A DNA stretch of 64,000 nt from JANNVK01 sp031430435 (GCA_031430435.1 JANPBM010000037.1:1-64000); one strand, 5' to 3'. Numbered from the stretch's first letter, positions 1 to 8,735 are shown. Notes: generated from the letters alone by a model not told the origin. Program-made: numbers and translations.

Positions 1-1
1 G

Positions 2-127
2 GCAACTTTGAGGCACATCGGAATAAATCTGTTGAAGCAGGAAAAAAGCTGTAAAAGAGGAATCGAAGGCAAACGCAAGAAAGCAGGGTGGGATGAAAAT
101 TACTTGCTTAAAGTTTTACAATTTTAA
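2..127 (+). CDS. C-terminal end of an ISAs1-family transposase (5' part outside window)
   Basis: The frame starting at base 2 reads 41 codons to TAA. It begins with TLRHIGINLLKQEK and ends with KAGWDENYLLKVLQF. The LRHI-x-NLLK and AGWD-x-(D/N)YLL motifs are characteristic of the C-terminus of ISAs1-family (DDE) transposases. The gene is cut by the window edge, so I cannot tell whether the upstream part is intact. The insertion sequence probably ends just downstream near base 139, where the sequence reads GCGTTCGCCCT, which looks like an ISAs1-type right end. The metK promoter lies immediately beyond it. The family call is from memory of the motif. Confidence 0.7.
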   Translation, partial: ATLRHIGINLLKQEKSCKRGIEGKRKKAGWDENYLLKVLQF

Positions 128-145
128 TGCGTTCGCCCTAACCTT

Positions 146-174
146 TTGACACAACCGCAACAAAAAGCTAAAAT
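146..174 (+). promoter_or_regulatory. Sigma-70-type promoter for metK
   Basis: TTGACA at 146-151, a 17-base spacer, and TAAAAT at 169-174 make a near-consensus housekeeping promoter. It sits about 50 bases upstream of the metK start and a few bases outside the presumed right end of the ISAs1-like element. Transcript start and use are inferred. Confidence 0.5.
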
Positions 175-222
175 TATTATTTTGCTTAAAGCCCTATTTA
201 TTTACAAAGGAGTTTACAAACA

Positions 223-1374
223 TTGAACGGTAATTATTTATTTACTTCGGAATCTGTAACCGAAGGACATCCGGATAAAATTTCAGATCAAATTTCGGAC
301 GCGATTCTTGATGCGATTTTGGCACAAGACCCGACCGCACGAGTTGCCTGCGAAACTTTGGTTACAACGGGTTTAGCAGTCGTTGCAGGTGAAATCACAA
401 CAACCGCTAAAGTTAATTATAAACAAGTAATTCGCGATACAATCAGCGAGATCGGCTATAATGATGCGTCATTCGGCTACGATTCAAATACTTGCAGCGT
501 GATGGACGCAATCGGCACACAATCGCCTGACATTGCTCAAGGCGTTGATACGGGCGGGGCGGGCGACCAAGGGTTGATGTTCGGTTTCGCTTGTAACGAA
601 ACACCTGAGCTGATGCCGATGCCGATTCAGTTGGCGCATAATTTAACCAAAAAACTTTCTGAAGTTCGCCGTAGCGGTAAACTTCCCTATTTACGTCCCG
701 ACGGAAAATCGCAGGTTTCGGTTGAATACCGTGACGGAAAACCTTTCCGCATTGACGCAGTTGTCATTTCGTCGCAGCATGCAGATTCGGTTACTACCGA
801 CCAACTTCGGGCTGATGTGATGGAACACGTCATCAATGCAGTTTTACCTTCAACTTTGTTGGACAGCAATACAAAATACCACATCAATCCGACCGGACGC
901 TTTGTTGTCGGCGGACCAATGGGCGATGCGGGCTTAACCGGACGCAAAATCATCGTTGATACATACGGCGGATATGCTCCGCACGGCGGCGGAGCTTTTT
1001 CGGGCAAAGACCCGACGAAGGTTGATCGCTCGGCTGCCTATATGGCTCGTTACATCGCCAAAAACATTGTCGCCGCAGGATTGGCAGACAAAGTTACGGT
1101 TCAATTGGCTTATGCAATCGGCGTGGCTGAACCTGTTTCGGTTTTGGTTGACACACACGGCACGGGAACAGTTGACGAAGGTAAATTATCGGATGCGGTT
1201 CGCAAGAATTTTCAATTAAATCCGAAAGGAATTATCGAAACACTTGATCTGCGCCGTCCGATTTATAAAGCTACCGCAGCCTTCGGACATTTCGGGCGTG
1301 ATGAATTTTCGTGGGAAAAAACCGACAAAACAGATGCTCTTTTGAATTCGTTGAGCGAAGCAAAGGCAGTATAA
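223..1374 (+). CDS. metK: S-adenosylmethionine synthase
   Basis: Makes S-adenosylmethionine from methionine and ATP in the cytosol. The 383-residue product has the usual family length and its signatures: GHPDKISDQISDAILDAIL near the N-terminus (ATP and metal contacts), GGAGDQGLMFGFA around residue 110, and GGGAFSGKDPTKVDRSAAY around residue 255. The start is TTG at 223, chosen because AAAGGAG lies at 206-212 with 10 bases of spacing and the protein then opens at the expected place. The next gene is ahcY, which handles the SAM by-product, so the two form an activated-methyl-cycle pair, although a terminator-like hairpin separates them. Confidence 0.97.
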   Translation: MNGNYLFTSESVTEGHPDKISDQISDAILDAILAQDPTARVACETLVTTGLAVVAGEITTTAKVNYKQVIRDTISEIGYNDASFGYDSNTCSVMDAIGTQSPDIAQGVDTGGAGDQGLMFGFACNETPELMPMPIQLAHNLTKKLSEVRRSGKLPYLRPDGKSQVSVEYRDGKPFRIDAVVISSQHADSVTTDQLRADVMEHVINAVLPSTLLDSNTKYHINPTGRFVVGGPMGDAGLTGRKIIVDTYGGYAPHGGGAFSGKDPTKVDRSAAYMARYIAKNIVAAGLADKVTVQLAYAIGVAEPVSVLVDTHGTGTVDEGKLSDAVRKNFQLNPKGIIETLDLRRPIYKATAAFGHFGRDEFSWEKTDKTDALLNSLSEAKAV

Positions 1375-1386
1375 ACAATCATTAAC

Positions 1387-1424
1387 AAGGCGAGTGTAAA
1401 TAATTTCTTTTTATACTCGCCTTT
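1387..1424 (+). terminator. Hairpin after metK
   Basis: AAGGCGAGTGTAAA (1387-1400) pairs with TTTATACTCGCCTT with a single G-T wobble, giving a stem of about 14 bp. It is followed by only a short T run (TTTC), so termination may be partial and could let ahcY be co-transcribed. Confidence 0.55.
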
Positions 1425-1475
1425 CATTATTCAATTATTTATTAAATTAAGATTATGGCAAAAGAAGGAATTTCA

Positions 1476-2735
1476 ATGCAATACGACATTAAAGACATCA
1501 ACCTTGCACCGCAAGGAAAACAACGAATCGAATGGGCTGATCGTGAAATGCCTGTTCTCAGACTTATCCGTGAGCGTTTTGAGGCTGAAAAACCGCTGGC
1601 AGGCATCAAATTGGTTGCTTGCGCTCACATTACAACCGAGACAGCTAACTTGGCTCGCACATTGCAAGCCGGCGGAGCGGAAGCTATTTTAATCGCTTCA
1701 AACCCGCTTTCAACCCAAGACGACGTTGCGGCTTCGCTCGTGGCAGACTGGGGAATTCCGGTTTTTGCGCATAAAGGCGAATCAACCGACACATATATGA
1801 GCCACGTTCGCATGGCGTTGGATTCAAATCCTAATATCATTATTGACGACGGTTCCGATGTTGTCGCCACCATGCTCAAAGAAAAACCTGAGTTGGCAAA
1901 AACCATTATCGGCACAACCGAAGAAACCACAACCGGAATTGTTCGTCTGCACGCAATGCAAAAAGCCGGAGTGTTGAACTTCCCTTCGATTTCGGTCAAC
2001 GACGCGCAAACCAAGCACATGTTTGATAACCGTTACGGTACGGGTCAATCAACTTTGGACGGTATTATTCGTGCAACAAACATTTTGTTGGCAGGTAAAA
2101 ATATCGTGACGGTCGGTTACGGCTGGTGCGGTAAAGGTGTCGCAATGCGGGCGAGAGGAATGGGTGCGAACGTAATCGTAACCGAAATCGACCCGATTAA
2201 AGCCATCGAAGCCGTGATGGACGGTTTCCGCGTTCTTCCGATGACAGAGGCTTGCAAAATCGGCGATTTCTTTATCACTGTTACAGGCAACCGCTATGTT
2301 ATTGACAAAGAGCATTTTGAAACGATGAAAGACGGAGCAATCGTCTGTAATTCGGGACATTTTGATTTAGAATTAAATTTGTCGGCGTTGAAAGAAATGT
2401 CGAACGAAGTTATCACACGCCGTCCGTTTGTCGAAGAATATATGGGCAAAAACGGCAGAACTGTGATTGTTTTGGGCGAAGGTCGTTTAATCAATTTGGC
2501 AGCCGCAGAAGGACATCCCGCATCAGTAATGGATATGTCGTTTGCCAACCAAGCATTGTCAGCTGAGTATTTAGTCAAGCAAAAAGGAAACCTCGCCGGC
2601 GGAGTTCACGTTTTGCCGAAAGAAGTCGATCAAGAAATCGCCTCGTTGAAATTAAAAGCAATGGGCGTTTCAATCGATACTTTGACATCGGAAATGATGG
2701 AGTATATGACATCGTGGGAATCAGGCACGGAATAA
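1476..2735 (+). CDS. ahcY: Adenosylhomocysteinase (S-adenosylhomocysteine hydrolase)
   Basis: Reversibly splits S-adenosylhomocysteine into adenosine and homocysteine using bound NAD, relieving product inhibition of methyltransferases. Visible signatures are AHITTETANLARTL near residue 50, the Rossmann segment VTVGYGWCGKGVAMRARGMG in mid-protein, and LGEGRLINLAAAEGHP near residue 335. The length of about 419 residues matches the shorter bacterial/archaeal form without the 40-residue insert. An in-frame ATG exists at 1455, but AGAAGGA at 1463-1469 sits 6 bases before ATG 1476, so I prefer 1476. It follows metK and completes the SAM cycle. Confidence 0.95.
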   Translation: MQYDIKDINLAPQGKQRIEWADREMPVLRLIRERFEAEKPLAGIKLVACAHITTETANLARTLQAGGAEAILIASNPLSTQDDVAASLVADWGIPVFAHKGESTDTYMSHVRMALDSNPNIIIDDGSDVVATMLKEKPELAKTIIGTTEETTTGIVRLHAMQKAGVLNFPSISVNDAQTKHMFDNRYGTGQSTLDGIIRATNILLAGKNIVTVGYGWCGKGVAMRARGMGANVIVTEIDPIKAIEAVMDGFRVLPMTEACKIGDFFITVTGNRYVIDKEHFETMKDGAIVCNSGHFDLELNLSALKEMSNEVITRRPFVEEYMGKNGRTVIVLGEGRLINLAAAEGHPASVMDMSFANQALSAEYLVKQKGNLAGGVHVLPKEVDQEIASLKLKAMGVSIDTLTSEMMEYMTSWESGTE

Positions 2736-2760
2736 TAATTCGGAAGTAAAGAATTAAAAT

Positions 2761-2797
2761 AAAAAAGGCAAAAGTTATTAAAACTGATGCCTTTTTT
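2761..2797. terminator. Bidirectional terminator between ahcY and the convergent toxin gene
   Basis: AAAAAAGGCA (2761-2770) pairs with TGCCTTTTTT (2788-2797). The A/T tracts on both sides give a U-run on either strand, serving ahcY and the convergent doc-like gene. Confidence 0.7.
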
Positions 2798-2799
2798 GT

Positions 2800-3177
2800 T
2801 TATAAAAATTCTACGTTTTCAAAGAAGAATTTCTCTAAATCTTCCCTGCTCATTTCACCGCTTGCAACTTTCAGATAAACTTCTTCCAATTCATCAACAT
2901 TAGCGAATAATTTTGCACCGTTCATCAACAAATAAACGTCTGCCGAAATTGCTCCGACTTGTTTATTACCGTCAACAAATGAGTGTGCATTAATTAAATG
3001 GTAAGCGTAAGTTGCCGCACAAATTATAATGCCTGCTTCTTCATAATAAAACCGATTTTCCGCTGAAGCTAACGCCGAGAGTAAACCGTTTTCATCTCGT
3101 AATCCTTCGCTTCCGCCTTGTGCTTTCAAAGTTGCCGAATGAATTTCAAAAAGCTGTTCTTTAGTCAAAAAAATCAT
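2800..3177 (-). CDS. Doc-type Fic-fold toxin (death-on-curing family)
   Basis: Doc toxins phosphorylate EF-Tu and arrest translation. This 125-residue protein has Doc size and order: an N-terminal LTKEQLFEIH helix, GGSEGLRDENGLLSALA, and the active-site loop HSFVDGNKQVGA. Compared with the Doc consensus HxFx(D/N)(A/G)NKR, the His, Phe, Asp, Asn and Lys are present but the following Arg is Gln. Its start overlaps the end of the upstream antitoxin by four bases (ATGA), the usual antitoxin-first layout. Activity is inferred and the Gln substitution makes it uncertain. Confidence 0.85.
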   Translation of the reverse strand: MIFLTKEQLFEIHSATLKAQGGSEGLRDENGLLSALASAENRFYYEEAGIIICAATYAYHLINAHSFVDGNKQVGAISADVYLLMNGAKLFANVDELEEVYLKVASGEMSREDLEKFFFENVEFL

Positions 3178-3419
3178 TTTTCATCAACACCCTTTGCCAA
3201 TCTTTCCAACAATTCTTTTCTCTCTGTCATGACAGTTTTTAGTGCTGAATCAAATAATTCTTGCCGTGCCTTTTCCGTCAAAGGTTTTATAACCAAAGTT
3301 TTGTCGTTCAACGAAAGTTCAACTTCATCACCGATGCCGATGTTCATCAATGCCAAAATATCTTTCGGCAAAACGATTGCCGCCGAGTTTCCTAATTGTG
3401 TAATTTTTTTTGTCAACAT
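3174..3419 (-). CDS. AbrB/MazE/SpoVT-type antitoxin
   Basis: An 81-residue protein opening MLTKKITQLGNSAAIVLPKD, which is the swapped-hairpin AbrB/MazE DNA-binding fold (ITQLGNSxAIxLPKDIL, then GDEVELSLNDKTLVIKP). The C-terminal half (LTEKARQELFDSALK onward) is helical and probably wraps the toxin. A longer reading from 3458 exists, but the family motif starts right at ATG 3419. It would both neutralise the Doc-like toxin and repress the pair. AbrB-type antitoxins are commonly paired with Doc toxins. Confidence 0.85.
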   Translation of the reverse strand: MLTKKITQLGNSAAIVLPKDILALMNIGIGDEVELSLNDKTLVIKPLTEKARQELFDSALKTVMTERKELLERLAKGVDEK

Positions 3420-3458
3420 AACAGTTATAACAATATACTTACAGGCAAAATTTGTCAA

Positions 3459-3905
3459 CTAAAAAATAAGCGACATCAGGACGGCGTTGTCAGTCGGATT
3501 TTGATAAAAGTTTTTGCGGATTCCGTCTTTGATGAAATTATTTTTGAGGTAGAAATTTATTGCTTGCAGATTTTGTTCTCTGACTTCAAGCTCGATTTTT
3601 TCATAGTTTGATGCTGTGAGAACACCCGACAAATCCGTTAATAAAAATTTGCCAATTCCCCGTTTTTGATATTTTCCGACAACTGCGAGGTTGACGATTT
3701 CGGCTGATTTCAAAGTCGCAATCAGCCGTGCCAAGATAAACCCGACAATCTTATCTTCACTTTCTGCAATTAAAAATACCGCGTCAAGATTATCAATTTC
3801 ACTTTGATAATCTTCGATGCTCCAGTAACCGAGATTAAGTTTTTCTTGAATTTCAAAGACAGATTTAATATCTTCAACTTCGGCTTTTCGGGTGTTGAGA
3901 TTCAT
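3459..3905 (-). CDS. rimI: Ribosomal-protein-S18-alanine N-acetyltransferase-like GNAT
   Basis: A 148-residue GNAT-fold acetyltransferase. The acetyl-CoA loop reads GKYQKRGIGKFLL (the Q/RxxGxG/A signature) around residue 80, and the C-terminal INFYLKNNFIKDGIRKNFY matches RimI, which acetylates the N-terminal Ala of ribosomal protein S18. Start ATG 3905 shares one base with the stop of the upstream lptF-lptG fusion (TAATG), which argues for translational coupling and against the longer reading from 3968. Substrate is inferred from similarity only. Confidence 0.8.
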   Translation of the reverse strand: MNLNTRKAEVEDIKSVFEIQEKLNLGYWSIEDYQSEIDNLDAVFLIAESEDKIVGFILARLIATLKSAEIVNLAVVGKYQKRGIGKFLLTDLSGVLTASNYEKIELEVREQNLQAINFYLKNNFIKDGIRKNFYQNPTDNAVLMSLIF

Positions 3906-6139
3906 TATGTTTTTAACTTTGTCAATAAATATCCGCCGAGCAATCCGAACAAAACGAGTGGCGACCAAACGGCAATTTGCGGTAATAACGAGCCGTTGAC
4001 ACCAAAGTTTTCAAACGTATTTGCGAAGCCGAGAAACACTAACCACAAACCAACGGCAATTCCGACTGAGGCAACTTTCCCGCGTCGGTTCAATGATAAC
4101 GCAAACGGAACGGTCAGCAACATTACCAGCAAAGGCAAAACCGGCGTGATATTTTTACGTTCCAAATCAACCGAGATTCGTCGTTTTTCAATGTCAGATT
4201 CAGTTTCATCGAACATTTTTTTGAGTTGTCCGGAGTTAAGATGATTAGGTTTTCCCGCAGTTTGTTGAAGCGGATTTGTTTCAACTGCAAGGTCTAAACT
4301 TTGACTTCTTTCAATCGTAACTTGGTTATTTTCAAACTTCGTTTGCTTTACACCGGTGTAAAAACTCAAGGTTTTATCTTTCCAAACGGCTTGGTCGGCT
4401 GAAATAATTCGTTTCAATTCCGACAAATCTTTGTCCGTAAATTCAAACAGTTGAAGGTTACTCAGTTCACTATTTAACCGCACAACCCGAAAGATTTTAT
4501 TGTTTTCGGTCATCCAAGTTTGCCCGTCTTTCTCGTTTGAAGCAACGCCGTTGTTGCGGATTTGCGAACGCAAAGTATCTTGTCGGCGATTACTTTCAGG
4601 CGTGATTTTTTCTTGGATCAGCCAATTTGCCACGCCGATAAATATACAAAAAGCCAGACACGGCAGCAATAAACGATAAATACTCTGCCCCGCAGATGTC
4701 CAAGTTACGACCTCATTTGCACGAGATTTGAGCGTGTATGTTGTCAAGATTGCAAGCATTATACACGATGCGGAGACCTGCGAATACAAAAATGGAACGA
4801 GATAAAACAGATATTTTCCGAGTAAATTTATGCCGTTCGGTAAAGTTGCAGTAAACTTCCAAAGCTCGAAAACCGTAAAAATTTGATAAATTACGGCAAA
4901 GAAAATCAGCGTAAAAAAGTAGTATTTGAACAGGTTTCGTAAGATGTCAAAGTCTAATAAACCTGTGTTCCAAAATGATGCGCGGTTATTTTTTCCGCTT
5001 GAAAATTGGTCAAATGAAATGTTCAACTTCGGCAAATTTAGAGTTGAAATTGTATTTCGGAAAAAGAACAAGCCAAAAATTGTTGCCAAGAATACAGGTA
5101 AAAAACCGGCAATCCATGCCGATAACTTCCCTGTTCGGGCAAGTTGTTCACCGCCCAAACTTAACAGATAATAAAAAATCAACGAGGCAAAAGCCAACAC
5201 AAGACTAAAACTTCGACCGCCGGGATTGAATCGTAAAGACAAAGCCGTGCCGAGAAATGCAAAAATTAACGGTGCGATCGAGAGCGTAATTCGGCGATAA
5301 AATTGTAATTCGGCTTCTGTTTTATCTTTCCCTTCTTTCTCGCCGGCAGATTTTTTCAGTTCAATTAAACCCATTTCTTCCGGAAGAATTGCGGTATCAG
5401 TCAGTTTTTTCATCAACTCTGACCGCTTTGACGGAATCGCAAAATCAATATTTTCAACATTTTCTAATACCGGTGATTTACTCTCGGATTGGTCAATCGT
5501 AATAACTTTGGCATTTTTCAGACTCAATTCTGTGTTGTCGTCAGACGAATTCAGCCTACCTTCTTTTGACGTTATCAGACGCGTTGGTTTATTTTTATCT
5601 TCGGAAAAAATGAATATGTTTTGCCAAGTTCCGGTTTCTTGCTCACCGTTTTTAACATAAATTATGTTGTTCGGAATGTCTGTGTTGAACTGCCGCAGGT
5701 CAATAGGTGAATCAAGTTTTGCCAAAGCGGCTTGAGTTGTAATCTTTCGGACGAGTTGTGCCGCAAACGGGACACCGAATAAATTGACGGAAAATGCGAA
5801 GATTGAAAGCGTCAATCCGAGCAAAAATACAGGTGCGAAAATCTGCCAATTCCCTGTTCCCGATGCTCGAATCGCAGTCAATTCGCTGTCGCTTCTGAGC
5901 CGTGCAAGTCCGATTATGACACCGACTAAACACGCCATCGGACAAGTAAAAGCAATCACATTCGGCAAAAGTGCAAAGGTCAACTGCCACGCCAAATATG
6001 CCGGAATTTTTACGCCGAAGAAAATTTCCGCCTGCCGCGACGCTTGTTGGACAAATAAAACAACTGTCAACAGCAACCACGAAAACAGAAAATACGGCAA
6101 AATTGACTGCAGAATATATTTTGAAATTCGCCAATTCAT
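3905..6139 (-). CDS. Fused LptF-LptG lipopolysaccharide export permease
   Basis: LptF and LptG are the two membrane subunits of the LptB2FGC transporter that extracts LPS from the inner membrane. This 744-residue protein contains two YjgP/YjgQ units in tandem. The first runs from about residue 1 to 360, with membrane segments, a periplasmic beta-jellyroll-like stretch (NNIIYVKNGEQE...) and membrane segments. The second begins near residue 390 (FKYYFFTLIFFAVIYQIF) and repeats the plan to residue 744. Either unit alone is normally about 360 residues. Presence implies a Gram-negative envelope. It is followed by rimI with a one-base overlap and preceded by recO. Confidence 0.9.
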   Translation of the reverse strand: MNWRISKYILQSILPYFLFSWLLLTVVLFVQQASRQAEIFFGVKIPAYLAWQLTFALLPNVIAFTCPMACLVGVIIGLARLRSDSELTAIRASGTGNWQIFAPVFLLGLTLSIFAFSVNLFGVPFAAQLVRKITTQAALAKLDSPIDLRQFNTDIPNNIIYVKNGEQETGTWQNIFIFSEDKNKPTRLITSKEGRLNSSDDNTELSLKNAKVITIDQSESKSPVLENVENIDFAIPSKRSELMKKLTDTAILPEEMGLIELKKSAGEKEGKDKTEAELQFYRRITLSIAPLIFAFLGTALSLRFNPGGRSFSLVLAFASLIFYYLLSLGGEQLARTGKLSAWIAGFLPVFLATIFGLFFFRNTISTLNLPKLNISFDQFSSGKNNRASFWNTGLLDFDILRNLFKYYFFTLIFFAVIYQIFTVFELWKFTATLPNGINLLGKYLFYLVPFLYSQVSASCIMLAILTTYTLKSRANEVVTWTSAGQSIYRLLLPCLAFCIFIGVANWLIQEKITPESNRRQDTLRSQIRNNGVASNEKDGQTWMTENNKIFRVVRLNSELSNLQLFEFTDKDLSELKRIISADQAVWKDKTLSFYTGVKQTKFENNQVTIERSQSLDLAVETNPLQQTAGKPNHLNSGQLKKMFDETESDIEKRRISVDLERKNITPVLPLLVMLLTVPFALSLNRRGKVASVGIAVGLWLVFLGFANTFENFGVNGSLLPQIAVWSPLVLFGLLGGYLLTKLKT

Positions 6140-6157
6140 CTTTTTAATGTATCAATT

Positions 6158-6871
6158 TCAGACTTCTTTTCCTAAAACGTGAGAAATTATTCGCTTGGTT
6201 ATTTTAGACATTTGTAAAATATCGTCGTTATTTTGAGTTAAATCAAAAAAATCGCTCGGTGAAATACTCAAAACTTGGCGTATAATCGCTCTCTGTTGAA
6301 ATGCTACCAAATTATTACTGCGGTTTTTTTGGCAGTTTATACAGCACAAGTGGAAAGAAACGACCAAAAAAGCGTTCTCGTCGGGTGAAAATTGACGTTT
6401 GCAGTCATCGCAATTATTCCACACGGGCAAATAACCTGCCAACTTTAACAACCAAATCTCAAAATAAAGCCTTAGTTTCGCCAAATTTTTCTCTTCAGCC
6501 GTTTCCAAACAAGCAACCGTCATCCGATATAGCAATTCGTTCGGTTCATTCGGCGGTGCAAATTCCGACAAAAGATCGGCGAGATACGAAAAAGTCTTCA
6601 GATTTTCGACATTACTTGCTTTTTCAAACAGTGAATTTTTAAGTTCGATTTGCCGCACCGATACCAATTCGCGTTCTTCTTTTTGAAAGTATTCGAGGTT
6701 GATAACCGAAAATGGTTCAAGTCCGCTGCCGAAACGACTTTTCAGACGCTTCGCACCTTTCGCTACGCCACGCACAAGTCCGTGCGTACGCGTCAAAAAA
6801 AGAACTATCTTGTCGGCTTCCGCTAAAGAATAGTTCTTTAAAATTAATGCTTCTGTTTCAATTAAACTCAT
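6158..6871 (-). CDS. recO: DNA repair protein RecO
   Basis: RecO anneals single strands and loads RecA with RecR at gaps. The 237-residue protein has the N-terminal OB fold opening ETEALILKNYSLAEADKIV and GLVRGVAKGAKRLKSRFG, a helical middle, and a zinc-binding set of CxxC type (NNCDDC near residue 155, CCINC near residue 180). Length and order match the family. It is 18 bases upstream of the lptF-lptG fusion on the same strand, so it probably shares its transcript. Confidence 0.92.
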   Translation of the reverse strand: MSLIETEALILKNYSLAEADKIVLFLTRTHGLVRGVAKGAKRLKSRFGSGLEPFSVINLEYFQKEERELVSVRQIELKNSLFEKASNVENLKTFSYLADLLSEFAPPNEPNELLYRMTVACLETAEEKNLAKLRLYFEIWLLKLAGYLPVWNNCDDCKRQFSPDENAFLVVSFHLCCINCQKNRSNNLVAFQQRAIIRQVLSISPSDFFDLTQNNDDILQMSKITKRIISHVLGKEV

Positions 6872-6883
6872 TTATTTCCAATC

Positions 6884-7057
6884 TTATTTCCAAGGGATGA
6901 AGTAAAAAACCCATGCTAAAAGTAACGCGATTCCGACAAATTGGGCGAATGTTTTCAGCCCGAAAAGTGTTTTGTGTTTCAAATCGCCGTCAATAAATAT
7001 CGCAAAACAAACCGATGCGAACAATGCAAACGCAACTAAATAAAGGAAATGAATCAT
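6884..7057 (-). CDS. Small two-helix membrane protein, 57 residues
   Basis: A short gene reading from ATG 7057 (opening MIHFLYLVAFALFASVCFAI) to TAA at 6884. It has a strong Shine-Dalgarno sequence, GGGAGGAAGAA, just before the start, and its start overlaps the stop of the upstream DUF6677 gene by four bases (ATGA), so I regard it as real. It has two hydrophobic stretches (residues 3-21 and 39-54) around a short charged loop, DGDLKHKTLFG. I do not recognise a family. Coupling suggests it works with the DUF6677 protein. Confidence 0.7.
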   Translation of the reverse strand: MIHFLYLVAFALFASVCFAIFIDGDLKHKTLFGLKTFAQFVGIALLLAWVFYFIPWK

Positions 7058-7434
7058 TTCTTCCTCCCGAAAAAGATGTCGGCGGCATCAATTACCGCTA
7101 AAAAATTTAACAATCCCGCGACTTCCATAAACTTTCCGCCATATTCAAAAGTTGACCAAGCGGCAACATCTTTCGGCGGCGATGCTTGAAACAACAACGA
7201 AATTAAAAATCCGAGTCCGTTTCCGATTGTCGCAAATGTATGAAGCAGTACAAGTAACGGACCTTCTTTGAAAGTGTAGCCGGGAAAATAGGCTCCGCCG
7301 CTCAACATTCCGATAATAAACATTGTCCAAATAACCCCGCCGATGATGATTCCGCGTTTGATTCGACCTTGTAAAAGATGTCCGACTCCCGGCAAAAGCC
7401 AGCCGACTGCTCCGATAAACCAATTTGAGTTCAT
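7054..7434 (-). CDS. DUF6677-type membrane protein
   Basis: A 126-residue protein with an opening WFIGAVGWLLPGVGHLLQGR, the glycine/proline pattern of the small 'LPGxGHxxQGR' membrane family annotated as DUF6677. Three to four hydrophobic segments follow (GIIIGGVIWTMFIIGMLSGG; LLVLLHTFATIGNGLGFLIS; VAGLLNFLAVIDAADIFF). Function is unknown. It lies upstream of, and overlaps, the 57-residue membrane protein. Confidence 0.7.
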   Translation of the reverse strand: MNSNWFIGAVGWLLPGVGHLLQGRIKRGIIIGGVIWTMFIIGMLSGGAYFPGYTFKEGPLLVLLHTFATIGNGLGFLISLLFQASPPKDVAAWSTFEYGGKFMEVAGLLNFLAVIDAADIFFGRKK

Positions 7435-7547
7435 ATATTCCTTTATATTCTACATTAACTGTCTGCAATCCGACAATTAAATTATTATTCAACTAAGTAG
7501 CGTTAATTATTGCAATAACACAACTTACAACAAACCTAGAATCTACT

Positions 7548-8735
7548 TTAATACAATAAAAACCGCTCTCTTTGCCGTAAAAAATCTTGTTCGCCTTGTT
7601 TCCAAGATGCTTGAATTTCCGCAACGGTTTTTCCCTGCTCAAACGCTTCACGCAGTTTGGTTGAACCGTGAATTACATCAAACGGATTGCGGTCAAAAAC
7701 ATATTCATACGGCGGATTTTTCCATTTAAAATCGTTCGGGTATAAATCAAAGGCAATTTTCGCCATCGCAATTCCGGTAATGACAGGTTGAAAAACATCT
7801 CTGTCTAAAACGTGTACGAAAACGCCGCCGCAAGTGTTTCCGGCATCTTTTTGAAATGTCGGACGGAAATTGATTGCTCTAAACGTAACACCTGCAAGGT
7901 TTAGCGAGTTCAAAGCATCGGCGTATTCGTTTGCATCGATATAACTTGCTCCGACAATTTCAAACGGACGAGTTGTGCCGCGACCTTCGGAAACCTGCGT
8001 TCCTTCAAAATAGACAGTTCCGGAGAAAACAACGGCTGTATCAACCGTCGGCATATTCGGCGACGGCATGACCCACGGACAATCGGTTTCATCGGCATAA
8101 TCTTCTCTTGCCCAATTATCCATTGTGATTACTTCGAGATCGCATTTCAATTCAAAATCTTCATTAAATAATTGTGCAAGTTCGCCGATTGTCATTCCGT
8201 GCCGCATCGGAATCGGATACATTCCGACAAAACTTTCGTGTCCGATTTCCAAGATATTTCCTTCCACGTCAACGCCGTTTATCGGATTCGGTCTGTCCAA
8301 CACAAAAAACTTTTTGCCGTGTTTCGCACACGCTCGCATTGCGTTTGCCATCGTGTATATGAACGTATAAACGCGACAGCCAACATCTTGTAAATCAAAG
8401 ACTAACGCATCAACAGTTGATAACATACTTGAAGTCGGTTCGCGTGTTTCGCTATACAAAGAATAGATCGGCAATTCGGTTTGTGCATCGTGTCCGTGAG
8501 CCGTTTCAATCATATTATCTTGCAAATCGCCGCGGATTCCGTGTTGCGGACCAAAAAGCGTAGTCAGATTGATGTCTGAATGTGCGAAAAATAAATCTGC
8601 GGCGTGTTTGAAGTCGTGATTAACCGTGGCTTGATTACAAATCAAACCTAAACGCATATTTCCGAAATACTTTTTCGGATTCTCTAAAGCCTTTTCTAAG
8701 CCTAGTTTAATTGGCTTTCGTTGAAGTTTTGCCAT
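7548..8735 (-). CDS. DUF1343 protein, NamZ-like exo-beta-N-acetylmuramidase
   Basis: A 395-residue DUF1343 protein; characterised members (NamZ) remove N-acetylmuramic acid from the non-reducing end of peptidoglycan fragments. Signatures are GLICNQATVNHDF, FGPQHGIRGDLQDN, the core VFDLQDVGCRVYTFIYTM, and FVLDRPNPINGVDVEG. No signal peptide is visible from ATG 8735, so the enzyme is probably cytosolic here, unlike some secreted homologues. A MurU/AmgK-like pair at 36.8-39.7 kb would be a logical route for the released sugar, but linking them is inference. Confidence 0.85.
   Translation of the reverse strand: MAKLQRKPIKLGLEKALENPKKYFGNMRLGLICNQATVNHDFKHAADLFFAHSDINLTTLFGPQHGIRGDLQDNMIETAHGHDAQTELPIYSLYSETREPTSSMLSTVDALVFDLQDVGCRVYTFIYTMANAMRACAKHGKKFFVLDRPNPINGVDVEGNILEIGHESFVGMYPIPMRHGMTIGELAQLFNEDFELKCDLEVITMDNWAREDYADETDCPWVMPSPNMPTVDTAVVFSGTVYFEGTQVSEGRGTTRPFEIVGASYIDANEYADALNSLNLAGVTFRAINFRPTFQKDAGNTCGGVFVHVLDRDVFQPVITGIAMAKIAFDLYPNDFKWKNPPYEYVFDRNPFDVIHGSTKLREAFEQGKTVAEIQASWKQGEQDFLRQRERFLLY

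Noticed and set aside
1..222. A SAM-sensing riboswitch before metK
   Set aside because: The region is occupied by transposase coding sequence to 127 and a promoter to 174; the remaining leader of about 45 bases has no pseudoknot or multi-helix junction of the known classes.
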